A stretch of DNA of 17,024 nucleotides from CAZZIZ01 sp964654535 (GTDB lineage Bacteria; Bacteroidota; Bacteroidia; Chitinophagales; UBA2359). Under the pieces are notes generated by a model. That model made no database searches. It was not told the origin of the DNA and saw nothing but the letters and a program-made list of their open reading frames with translations. Shown here piece by piece: positions 7,744 through 14,105 of this stretch. The number at the start of each line of letters is the position of its first letter. The stretch's first letter is position 1. The stretch covers positions 1 to 17,024 of the forward strand of contig CAZZIZ010000060.1 of NCBI GenBank assembly GCA_964654535.1, written 5' to 3'. The translations under genes were made by a program, and so were the position numbers.

Positions 7744-8493
7744 ATGAGTCGTACTGCCAATCTTGTTACTGCATTCGTGCTGGCTTTGATCACCTCGGGT
7801 ATTTTTATCGTCGGTTATATGTTCGCACCAGCGGACGGAACACTTAGTCGTATGTGTCAGATTTTTGGTGGGATGATACCTTCGGGCATTATTCAATTCA
7901 TTACGTTCTTAGCTTTTTACTTAGGCATGTTGGAAATCCGCTCTCGTAGCTCAAAAGTGAAAAAGGAACGCCGCAGTTTATCGGCGGCATTACTCCCTGA
8001 ATCAGAGCAATGGGTTCTTTCTCCTGACGATGTAAACGAGCTGAAGCTCAAAATGATTGAGATAGAGAAAACGGAAAAGTCCTTACTCACCGATCTAATT
8101 AAAAAAGCCTGCACTAAGTTTCGCTCGAATAAGTCCGTTTCTGAGGTTTTAGAAATTGTAGGTACACAGGTTAAAATCAATTCGGGTAAAGCAGAAGGTG
8201 GTCAGTCCATTATTCGCTATTTGGCTTGGGCGATTCCTTCTATTGGCTTTATCGGGACTATTGTAGGTATTGCCTCTTCTTTGGGGCTCGCCAATGAAGC
8301 TGGAAACCCTGAGGTCCTAGAACAAATAACGGATAATCTAGCCGTAGCCTTTGATACCACGCTGGTAGCGCTGCTGCTCAGTTTGATCATTATGTACTCC
8401 TTTCACGTCTTACAAGAAAACGAAGACGATTTGCATACCGATATGGAAGAGTATGTAATGGAAAACTTGGTTAATCGGATACATACTTCTTAG
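7744..8493 (+). CDS. MotA/TolQ/ExbB-type proton-channel subunit
   Basis: The 249-residue protein has four hydrophobic segments: about 8-28, 43-63, 156-180 and 200-222. The first pair is followed by a roughly 90-residue charged cytoplasmic loop (64-155), as in MotA. The C-terminal pair carries the family signature, IPSIGFIGTIVGIASSLG and then AVAFDTTLVALLLSL, equivalent to the GLLGT...TT.GL pore helices of TolQ, ExbB and MotA. Known members form pentamers around a dimer of a MotB/TolR/ExbD-type subunit and convert proton or sodium flow into motion. No such partner is encoded next to it. It starts 1 nt after the FHA stop, the tightest junction in the cassette, so channel function is probably tied to phospho-signalling. 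Flagellar or Ton function is unlikely from this context. Confidence 0.82.
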   Translation: MSRTANLVTAFVLALITSGIFIVGYMFAPADGTLSRMCQIFGGMIPSGIIQFITFLAFYLGMLEIRSRSSKVKKERRSLSAALLPESEQWVLSPDDVNELKLKMIEIEKTEKSLLTDLIKKACTKFRSNKSVSEVLEIVGTQVKINSGKAEGGQSIIRYLAWAIPSIGFIGTIVGIASSLGLANEAGNPEVLEQITDNLAVAFDTTLVALLLSLIIMYSFHVLQENEDDLHTDMEEYVMENLVNRIHTS

Positions 8494-8541
8494 AAAACGC
8501 AAAAGCAGACCAAAGCGCTGCCTTTCTAAAGCCCTGCGTAT

Positions 8542-8549
8542 TACCTTTA
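8542..8549 (+). promoter_or_regulatory. Weak -7-like box (TACCTTTA) immediately before mrp
   Basis: TACCTTTA differs from TAnnTTTG only at the last base and ends 4 nt before the ATG at 8554. The spacing resembles that before the receptor and nifU-like genes, where a near-leaderless start is predicted. Because of the mismatch and the absence of a spaced -33 TTG, it is only a candidate. If real, it separates Fe-S gene transcription from the kinase cassette 60 nt upstream. Confidence 0.3.
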
Positions 8550-8553
8550 CACT

Positions 8554-9648
8554 ATGTCGAGTAAAGAAGCTGTATACAGCGCCCTCTCTCTGGTAGACGA
8601 TCCCGATCTCAAAAAGGATTTAGTCAGTCTAAACATGATTCGCGATCTAGAAGTAGATGGCAAAAAGGTAAAGTTCCGATTAGTACTTACCACTCCAGCC
8701 TGCCCGTTAAAAGACAAAATCAAGAAGGATTGTATTGATACCATTCATCGCGAAGTCGCTGATGATTTGGAGATAGAAGTTATTTTCGATTCAGATGTAA
8801 CTACCAAGCGCGATGAGGGCCCAGTTTTACCTGGGGTTAAAAATATCATCGCGGTAGCATCGGGTAAAGGGGGGGTAGGTAAATCTACTGTAGCAGTTAA
8901 CCTTGCAGTGGCCTTACAAAAAAGTGGCGCTCAAGTCGGTATACTCGATGCAGATATCTACGGACCTTCGGTTCCAACCTTAATGGGCTTGGAAGATTCC
9001 AAGCCTGGCGTTAAGAAGGTTGGAGAAAAGAGCCTGATGTTGCCAGCAGAGCGCTTTGGCATTAAAGTTTTGTCTATCGGTTTTCTACTCAAAGAAGGAC
9101 AGGCAGTTGTATGGAGAGGACCCATGGCCTCTTCGGCTTTGAGACAATTTATCAGCGATGCGGATTGGGGTGAATTAGATTACCTGATTTTAGATTTGCC
9201 TCCCGGAACTGGCGATATACACTTAACGCTGGTATCGGCTTGTCCGATTACTGGAGCAGTGGTAGTAACCACTCCCGAGGAATTAGCCGTAGTCGACGTG
9301 AAGAAAGCCATTTCCATGTTCCAAATGGAAAAAATCAATGTGCCTGTCTTGGGAATCGTAGAAAATATGTCTTGGTTTACGCCGCTAGAAATGCCCGATA
9401 AGAAGTACTTCCTATTTGGCGAATCAGGCGGTCCCGACTTGGCTAAGCAATATGATTTGCCTTTACTAGCACAAATACCAATAATCCAAGGAGCCCAAGA
9501 AAATACCAAGTTGAGAATGCCAATGGCTATGGATGCTAATGAGCTGATAAGCAAGCCCTTTGACGAGCTCGCCCAAAGTGTCGCTCAACAGGTAGCTATC
9601 CGAAATGCCATGCAAAAACCAAGTGAACAGGTTGTAATAAACCCATAA
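8554..9648 (+). CDS. mrp: Mrp/ApbC-family Fe-S cluster carrier P-loop ATPase
   Basis: This 364-residue protein starts with a MIP18/DUF59 domain (about 1-80, with the conserved TPACP at 47-51). The NBP35/Mrp ATPase domain follows (about 95-345). The deviant Walker A is SGKGGVGKST (103-112), DADIYGPSVPTLMG lies at 132-145, and LDLPPGTGD (213-221) forms the Walker B region. These proteins bind and deliver Fe-S clusters in the cytoplasm. The CxxC pair that E. coli-type Mrp places after the ENMS motif is absent: residues 270-282 read ENMSWFTPLEMPD. I associate this variant with Bacteroidota, so it is probably a lineage feature and not a defect. Cluster binding would need other ligands. The nifU-like gene follows after 40 nt, which supports the Fe-S role. 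Confidence 0.92.
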   Translation: MSSKEAVYSALSLVDDPDLKKDLVSLNMIRDLEVDGKKVKFRLVLTTPACPLKDKIKKDCIDTIHREVADDLEIEVIFDSDVTTKRDEGPVLPGVKNIIAVASGKGGVGKSTVAVNLAVALQKSGAQVGILDADIYGPSVPTLMGLEDSKPGVKKVGEKSLMLPAERFGIKVLSIGFLLKEGQAVVWRGPMASSALRQFISDADWGELDYLILDLPPGTGDIHLTLVSACPITGAVVVTTPEELAVVDVKKAISMFQMEKINVPVLGIVENMSWFTPLEMPDKKYFLFGESGGPDLAKQYDLPLLAQIPIIQGAQENTKLRMPMAMDANELISKPFDELAQSVAQQVAIRNAMQKPSEQVVINP

Positions 9649-9675
9649 GACGTATCAAAGGCATTCTAATTATAG

Positions 9676-9683
9676 TAATTTTG
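9676..9683 (+). promoter_or_regulatory. Bacteroidota -7 box (TAATTTTG) before the nifU-like gene
   Basis: TAATTTTG matches TAnnTTTG exactly and ends 5 nt before the ATG at 9689. Transcription from it would begin essentially at the start codon and give a leaderless mRNA for the nifU-like and pyrF genes. No correctly spaced TTG is visible, so it may be an internal, weaker promoter within the mrp operon. Confidence 0.45.
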
Positions 9684-9688
9684 TAATA

Positions 9689-9934
9689 ATGGCCATTCAA
9701 CCAGATTTGCTTACCCGAATCGAAGCTTCTTTGAGTTCTATCCGACCTTATCTTGAAGCTGACGGAGGTGATATTGAAATTGTCGATTTAACCGACGATA
9801 ATATATTGCAAGTCAAATTATTGGGCGCTTGTCAAACCTGCCCTATGAGTCCAACGACAATGAAAGCTGGGGTAGAAGAAGCCATTCGCGCGGCCATTCC
9901 AGAAATAAACGCCGTGCAGGCCATTAACGTTTAG
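9689..9934 (+). CDS. NifU-like C-terminal-domain Fe-S scaffold protein
   Basis: The protein has 81 residues and consists only of the NifU C-terminal (Nfu) domain. The signatures are RPYLEADGGDIEIVD (19-33) and the cluster-binding C48-QT-C51 in GACQTCPMSPTTM. Such proteins assemble or carry a 4Fe-4S cluster bridged between two monomers in the cytoplasm. The length is normal for a stand-alone Nfu domain; no N-terminal IscU-like region was lost. It lies 40 nt after mrp and 5 nt before pyrF. The Mrp-NifU pairing gives a coherent Fe-S delivery unit, while pyrF appears to be a hitch-hiking housekeeping gene. Confidence 0.93.
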   Translation: MAIQPDLLTRIEASLSSIRPYLEADGGDIEIVDLTDDNILQVKLLGACQTCPMSPTTMKAGVEEAIRAAIPEINAVQAINV

Positions 9935-9939
9935 TGTAA

Positions 9940-10552
9940 ATGAAAGCATCCGATCTCCACGATCACATTCAGTCAAAGAAATCTTTTTTATTAGTAGGCC
10001 TCGACAGCGATATCAATCGCATTCCAAAGCATTTGTTGGAGCTCGATGACCCTGTTTTTGAATTCAACAAAGCGATTATAGATGCCACCAAGGATTTGTG
10101 TGTGGGTTATAAAATCAATATCGCTTTTTATGAAGGTTCAAAAGGTTGGGCTAGTCTGGAAAAAACGGTCGACTATTTACCCAAGGACTCTTTTCGTCTA
10201 GCAGATGCAAAGCGTGGCGATATAGGGAATACAGCTGTTCAATACGCAAATTCGATTTTCGGCAGTTTAGATTTCGATGCCATAACCTTGTCGCCCTATA
10301 TGGGTCGCGATACTGTAGAGCCCTTTCTTGCCTTCGAAGATAAGACCGTCATTTTGCTAGCCCTAACTTCCAATAAAAGTTCAGCCGACTACCAGCGCTT
10401 TCACAATGGNNNNNNNNNNNNNNNNNNNNNNNNNNNNNNNNNNNNNNNNNNNNNNNNNNNNNNNNNNNNNNNNNNNNNNNNNNNNNNNNNNNNNNNNNNN
10501 NNNNNNNNNGGCGGCTATGGAATTGCAGCAGGCTATGGCTGCGGTGGTTTAG
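9940..10552 (+). CDS. pyrF: Orotidine 5'-phosphate decarboxylase, interrupted by an assembly gap
   Basis: This enzyme decarboxylates OMP to UMP, the last step of pyrimidine synthesis. The N-terminal 156 residues are intact: LLVGLDSD (about 17-24), FNKAIIDAT, KINIAFYE, and the catalytic DAKRGDIGNT, which carries the Lys/Asp set of the type 2 (about 270-residue) OMP decarboxylases. The sequence then enters a 100-N gap. The naive reading across the gap ends in a Gly-rich tail unlike PyrF. In another frame, the bases from 10511 read AAMELQQAMAAVV and stop at TAG 10550-10552, which looks like a normal PyrF C-terminal helix. I therefore place the end at 10552. About 170 residues are visible, so roughly 100 are missing. 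The true gap is then nearer 300 nt than 100, and must be a multiple of 3 for the frame to hold. The gene starts 5 nt after the nifU-like stop. Confidence 0.88.
10410..10509. other. Assembly gap, 100 N
   Basis: Exactly 100 Ns lie inside pyrF. The round number suggests a placeholder of unknown true length. pyrF continues in a different frame on the far side, which shows that the stated length is wrong. Confidence 0.98.
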
Positions 10553-10614
10553 GGCTGCTTATTCGGAAGCCTAATATGGCATAAAAGAGACATTTTAATT
10601 TGTTGCTTTGTTAT

Positions 10615-10624
10615 CTTAGCTAAG
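10615..10624. promoter_or_regulatory. 10-bp perfect palindrome before the GT-C gene
   Basis: CTTAGCTAAG is a perfect palindrome 7 nt upstream of the ATG at 10632. A near -7 box, TTGCTTTG (10603-10610, one mismatch to TAnnTTTG), sits just ahead of it, so the palindrome would cover the predicted transcription start. It may be an operator or chance. Confidence 0.25.
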
Positions 10625-10631
10625 TAGCGAA

Positions 10632-12416
10632 ATGTCTAGGTCCCAAAGCGCAGTTTTATTCTCAATAATTTTCATACTCGGAGTTCATTTACTCTATGAA
10701 ACGAGTTGGAAACGCGAGACCATATTCGCCACGCTTACCTGGGACGTCAACGGATATTACTCTTACTTACCAAGTGCGTTTATCTATAAGGACTTAAAAA
10801 CCTGCGAATCTCGACACGAAATATTCAAAAAGTATCGCCCCAACATTCAATTTGATGCTGCCTTCGTTCACGAAGCTTCGGGAAATTACGTTATGAAGTA
10901 CCCGATGGGACAAGCCGTTCAGTTTGCTCCCTTTTTCGGAATTGCTCATTTATGGGCTTCCAATTCTTCTGTCTATCCCGCAGATGGTTACTCATTCCCT
11001 TATCAATTACTTATCTCTTTGGGTGCTTTGCTTCTGACAATAATTGGTCTGCTCTTTTTACGTAAAGTGCTAATAATTTACTTTGGCGAAACTGAAACGG
11101 CCCTAGCCATTTTGATAATCGCTATTGGAACGAACTACCTCTCTTATACAGCGATTAAGGGCGCTATGACGCATAATAATCTGTTCAGTATTTGCGCTTT
11201 GCTGATTTATCTGTCGATTCTCTTTTACAGGCGCCCAAGTAATATAAAAGCACTGTTCATAGGCTTACTACTTGGCCTCGCGGCATTAACCCGTCCTACC
11301 GAAATAATTATGTGCTTAATTCCATTATGCTGGGGAATCAATGTCTTCAGTAAAACCAGCAGGAAAGAAAGACTGCAGTTTTTCAAAACCCATCAAAGTA
11401 AAATGCTACTTGCAGTTTTGACTTGCTTAGCAGTGGGTTCGCTACAGTTGTTTTATTGGAAATGGGCCAGTGGAGATTGGATTGTTTATTCATATCAAGA
11501 TCAGGGCTTTAGTTGGTTGAAGCCGCATTTGAAAAAGGGTTTTTTTAGTTACCGAGCGGGTTGGTTCATTTACACTCCCGTAATGATTTTTGCACTAATT
11601 GGTTTTTTGTTTTTGAAGCGCTATGCGAAATCAATTTTCTTTATATGTGCGCTATATGTAGCCCTGCATATTTACATCACCTTTGCATGGGATATTTGGT
11701 GGTACGGTGGGTCTCTGGGTCAACGCGCCATGATTCAAGCCTATCCAGTTTTAGCATTTCCACTGGCTGCTTGTATGAAAAGACTACAGAGAGCTAATTA
11801 CCTTAAGTGGCTAGCGGGCATCGCTATACTATTTTTTACTTACCTGAACTTATGGTACACCCATCAAGCCCATCATGGAGGCTTGTTACACGCTGGTCAG
11901 ATGACGAAGGCTTACTTCTGGAAAACGATTGGTACTTATGAAAGAAACCCTGAGCATCTTAAACTCTTAGACACCAACCAATTCTTCGACGGAGAGCGTT
12001 TGGATGTAAAGCAGATTGTTGTTTTAGATGAACAAAATGCTAATACCCCTGTTCGATCCGAGGATTTGAATAGCCTATCTAAATATGTTCAAGGTCTTTA
12101 TTTTAGCGTACCATTAACAAGTGAAGATGACTTCGATTGGATAAGGGTAAGCGCGCGCTTTCATTGCGAGGCAAAGGAGTGGAATCTCTACAAAATGGCT
12201 CAGCTCGCAGTACGTTTTGACCTCAAAGGAGTGCAAAAGCGAACAAAGTTTATACGCCTTCATCGCTTAATTGATCATAAGGAAACCAAGAAGCTGTTCT
12301 TAGATGTAAAAAAGACCGATCAGGAATTTGACAATGTAAGAGTAGTCCTTTGGAACGGAAGTGGCACAAAGACGATGAATTTTGATAACTTGAGAGTCGA
12401 GACCTTCTCGGAATAA
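10632..12416 (+). CDS. GT-C type integral membrane glycosyltransferase (PMT/GT39-like)
   Basis: The protein has 594 residues with about ten hydrophobic segments. The first is at 8-22, and others lie near 125-150, 155-175, 183-199, 205-235, 258-275, 310-328, 333-352, 366-381 and 390-408. The loop after the first helix carries an acidic WDVNGYYSYLP motif (37-47); D38 is at the position of the catalytic-site Asp of GT-C enzymes. LTRPTEIIMCLIP (219-231) and GQRAMIQAYPVL (363-374) are typical of this superfamily. Such enzymes move a sugar from a polyprenyl-phosphate donor to glycan, lipid or protein on the outer face of the cytoplasmic membrane. Residues from about 445 form a soluble beta-rich domain, ending NFDNLRVETF, that looks like a carbohydrate-binding sandwich. 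The GT2 gene starts 9 nt downstream and could supply the donor. The acceptor is unknown. Confidence 0.72.
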   Translation: MSRSQSAVLFSIIFILGVHLLYETSWKRETIFATLTWDVNGYYSYLPSAFIYKDLKTCESRHEIFKKYRPNIQFDAAFVHEASGNYVMKYPMGQAVQFAPFFGIAHLWASNSSVYPADGYSFPYQLLISLGALLLTIIGLLFLRKVLIIYFGETETALAILIIAIGTNYLSYTAIKGAMTHNNLFSICALLIYLSILFYRRPSNIKALFIGLLLGLAALTRPTEIIMCLIPLCWGINVFSKTSRKERLQFFKTHQSKMLLAVLTCLAVGSLQLFYWKWASGDWIVYSYQDQGFSWLKPHLKKGFFSYRAGWFIYTPVMIFALIGFLFLKRYAKSIFFICALYVALHIYITFAWDIWWYGGSLGQRAMIQAYPVLAFPLAACMKRLQRANYLKWLAGIAILFFTYLNLWYTHQAHHGGLLHAGQMTKAYFWKTIGTYERNPEHLKLLDTNQFFDGERLDVKQIVVLDEQNANTPVRSEDLNSLSKYVQGLYFSVPLTSEDDFDWIRVSARFHCEAKEWNLYKMAQLAVRFDLKGVQKRTKFIRLHRLIDHKETKKLFLDVKKTDQEFDNVRVVLWNGSGTKTMNFDNLRVETFSE

Positions 12417-12425
12417 ACACCCCTA

Positions 12426-13142
12426 TTGAATAAGCAGCTCAGCATACTAATCCCCGTTTACAATGAAGAAAAATCAGTTGCGCAGATTTTGGATAAAGTT
12501 CTTTCGGTGGAGCTTATAGGTGGTTTGAGCAAAGAGATTATTTTGGTCAATGACTGTTCCACAGACAATTCTAAGGGTGTCATTGAAAACTACATTAACG
12601 CTCATCCCGGGGTTGACTTCACTTTCGTGCAGCATGAAGTTAACCAGGGAAAAGGTGCTGCTCTGCATAGTGGTATTGCTGTCGCCAAAGGTGAATACCT
12701 CATAATCCAGGATGCCGATTTGGAATACGATCCAGAGGAATACAATATTCTATTGAGACCTATGCTCGAGGGTCACGCAGATGTAGTTTATGGTTCACGA
12801 TTCAGGGGTTCGAAACCGCATCGGATTTTATTTTTCTGGCACACCATCGGCAATCAGTTGCTCACTTTTTTGTGCAATATGTTTACCAATCGAAACTTAA
12901 CCGATATGGAAACGTGCTACAAGTTGTTTCGTACTCAAATGTTGCAAAGCCTTAAGCTTACCGAAAAACGCTTTGGATTTGAACCAGAAGTAACCATAAA
13001 GATCTCTGCAATTCCAGAGGTAAGAATCTATGAAGTCGGCATATCCTACTACGGCCGTACTTACGAAGAAGGCAAGAAGATAAACTGGAAAGATGGCGTG
13101 CGGGCCATCTACTGTATTTTCAAATTCGGCTTGTTTAAATAG
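12426..13142 (+). CDS. GT2 glycosyltransferase, dolichyl/polyprenyl-phosphate mannose synthase-like
   Basis: This 238-residue GT-A fold protein has LIPVYNEE (8-15), VNDCSTDNS (41-49), NQGKGAALHSGI (73-84), the metal-binding D96-A-D98 in QDADLEYDPEEY, and GSRFRG (123-128). This pattern matches DPM1-like enzymes that transfer a hexose from a nucleotide sugar to polyprenyl phosphate at the inner leaflet. It has no C-terminal membrane helices, so it is the soluble DPM1-like form and would need peripheral association. The start is TTG at 12426. The stop of the preceding gene (12414-12416) is in the same frame, with only three codons between, and no other start precedes LSILIPVYNEE. Tight linkage to the GT-C gene suggests that this enzyme makes its lipid-sugar donor. 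Sugar identity is unknown. Confidence 0.87.
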   Translation: MNKQLSILIPVYNEEKSVAQILDKVLSVELIGGLSKEIILVNDCSTDNSKGVIENYINAHPGVDFTFVQHEVNQGKGAALHSGIAVAKGEYLIIQDADLEYDPEEYNILLRPMLEGHADVVYGSRFRGSKPHRILFFWHTIGNQLLTFLCNMFTNRNLTDMETCYKLFRTQMLQSLKLTEKRFGFEPEVTIKISAIPEVRIYEVGISYYGRTYEEGKKINWKDGVRAIYCIFKFGLFK

Positions 13143-13144
13143 AT

Positions 13145-13163
13145 TTGCCGAGTTCGGAAGCAA
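13145..13163. terminator. Short hairpin between convergent genes
   Basis: TTGCCGA and TCGG-AA-GCAA form a small bulged stem just after the GT2 stop at 13142 and 25 nt past the end of the small minus-strand gene. There is no T-run on the plus side; the minus side reads into AT-rich sequence. It is a weak candidate for a shared terminator. Confidence 0.25.
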
Positions 13164-13187
13164 ACTAGCAAGGATCGGAGCGAGTAC

Positions 13188-13364
13188 TTACTTCTTTACC
13201 CGAACCTTCACAGGAATCATCGTGCGATTTGAGCGGTCGTTTATCGCTATAAGGCCAATACTCAAAATGATAAAAGCCAGGCAAATCATAGCCCATTCTC
13301 CAACAGTCGGGACACTGAAGATCTCTTGTGCGTTAGAATTTAGTAAATCGGGATAATTGCTCAT
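13188..13364 (-). CDS. 58-residue IPTL-like single-pass membrane microprotein
   Basis: This small gene encodes 58 residues. After 17 polar residues (MSNYPDLLNSNAQEIFS) comes VPTVGEWAMI (18-27), running into a hydrophobic helix (about 26-42), and then a basic tail (NDRSNRT...KVRVKK). The order of motif, helix and basic tail is that of IPTL-CTERM sorting signals (consensus like IPTLSEW), which normally end long secreted proteins. Here almost nothing precedes the motif. An in-frame TAA about 12 codons upstream of the ATG rules out a longer current gene. It may be a stand-alone membrane peptide or the remnant of a lost surface protein. It lies on the same strand as, and 120 nt after, the exporter gene, beyond a terminator-like hairpin, so it probably has its own promoter; I see no clear one. 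The motif makes a chance ORF unlikely. Confidence 0.62.
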   Translation of the reverse strand: MSNYPDLLNSNAQEIFSVPTVGEWAMICLAFIILSIGLIAINDRSNRTMIPVKVRVKK

Positions 13365-13437
13365 ATAGTTTCTTGGGCTCTTAAATATGCCATTGTATAC
13401 TTATAAACCAATAACCTCGCCTAAAAATTCCATTTAA

Positions 13438-13472
13438 CGCTCGCTAACGGCATGTCATGTCGTTAATGAGCG
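13438..13472 (-). terminator. Terminator-like hairpin after the LysE-type exporter gene
   Basis: CGCTCGCTAACG (13438-13449) pairs with CGTTAATGAGCG (13461-13472) at 10 of 12 positions, with a central 2-nt mismatch and an 11-nt loop. Read on the minus strand it follows the exporter stop (13485) by 12 nt. It is followed by AT-rich sequence including TTTTT about 13 nt further on. It plausibly ends the acyltransferase-gpsA-exporter operon. Confidence 0.5.
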
Positions 13473-13484
13473 GGAAAGAAAGGT

Positions 13485-14105
13485 TTAGCGCTTATAAAGC
13501 GCAAGACTTAGCCCCAAAGCAAGTAAAACCAGTGCCTTGACATAGCTGCTTCCTTTCCAAAACTTGTCATTGTTCAAGTAAGTTGAGAAGCGTCCAGCCA
13601 ATACCGAGACCAGTGAAAAAATTACCAGAGCCTGAATCATAAATAAGATGCCTAACACAATCATTTGAACGGTTATGTTCATGCCAGTAGGACTGATAAA
13701 CTGAGGCAGAAAAGCAATAAAGAAAACCGAGACTTTAGGATTAAGCACGTTCATAATAAATCCACGTTTCACCAATTTGTGTTCTTCATCTTGGAGCGCA
13801 TCTGTTAAATCAATTTGTTGTGGTTTTTCGTTCATGGCCAAATAAGCGAGGTAGAGAAGGTAAAAGGCTCCAGCATATTTTAAGAATTGAAAAGCAAGCT
13901 CCGAGTTTTGAATAACAAGCGAAAGTCCACTAGCGGCAGCCAAGGTGTGAATTAACACCCCCGAGCACAAACCGATAGAAAGTGCGATGCCTTTTCGTTT
14001 ACCACGTGCCAGGCTTTCGGTTAAGACGAGCAGAATATCTGGCCCGGGCATAATCGTCAGCAAGGCCGAAGCGACTAAAAAAGCAAGCAGTAGATTGATA
14101 TCCAT
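13485..14105 (-). CDS. LysE/RhtB-family amino acid exporter
   Basis: This 206-residue, strongly hydrophobic protein has about six membrane segments. The RhtB signature IMPGPDILLVL (18-28) is clear. The second half carries the repeated-family motif GFIMNVLNPKVSVFFIAFLPQF (residues 115-136). Family members export amino acids such as homoserine, threonine, leucine or lysine across the cytoplasmic membrane; the substrate cannot be predicted here. Length and topology are normal. The ATG (14103-14105) shares its A with the gpsA stop codon TAA, so the two are translationally coupled. There is no obvious metabolic link between amino acid export and glycerol-3-phosphate synthesis, so the coupling may only reflect operon packing. 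Confidence 0.9.
   Translation of the reverse strand: MDINLLLAFLVASALLTIMPGPDILLVLTESLARGKRKGIALSIGLCSGVLIHTLAAASGLSLVIQNSELAFQFLKYAGAFYLLYLAYLAMNEKPQQIDLTDALQDEEHKLVKRGFIMNVLNPKVSVFFIAFLPQFISPTGMNITVQMIVLGILFMIQALVIFSLVSVLAGRFSTYLNNDKFWKGSSYVKALVLLALGLSLALYKR

Noticed and set aside
5212..8493. Zorya, TerY-P or type VI secretion locus
   Set aside because: The MotA-like protein recalls ZorA, but no ZorB, helicase or nuclease is present. There is no VWA/TerY protein or PP2C for a TerY-P triad, and no Tss genes for type VI secretion.
10510..10584. Gly-rich PyrF tail ending in LLIRKPNMA
   Set aside because: It results from reading through 100 placeholder Ns in an arbitrary frame. The alternative frame gives a credible PyrF C-terminus ending at 10552.
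13093..13356. 87-codon plus-strand ORF after the GT2 gene
   Set aside because: It starts inside the GT2 gene in another frame and runs antisense to the IPTL-like gene, whose motif gives far better support.
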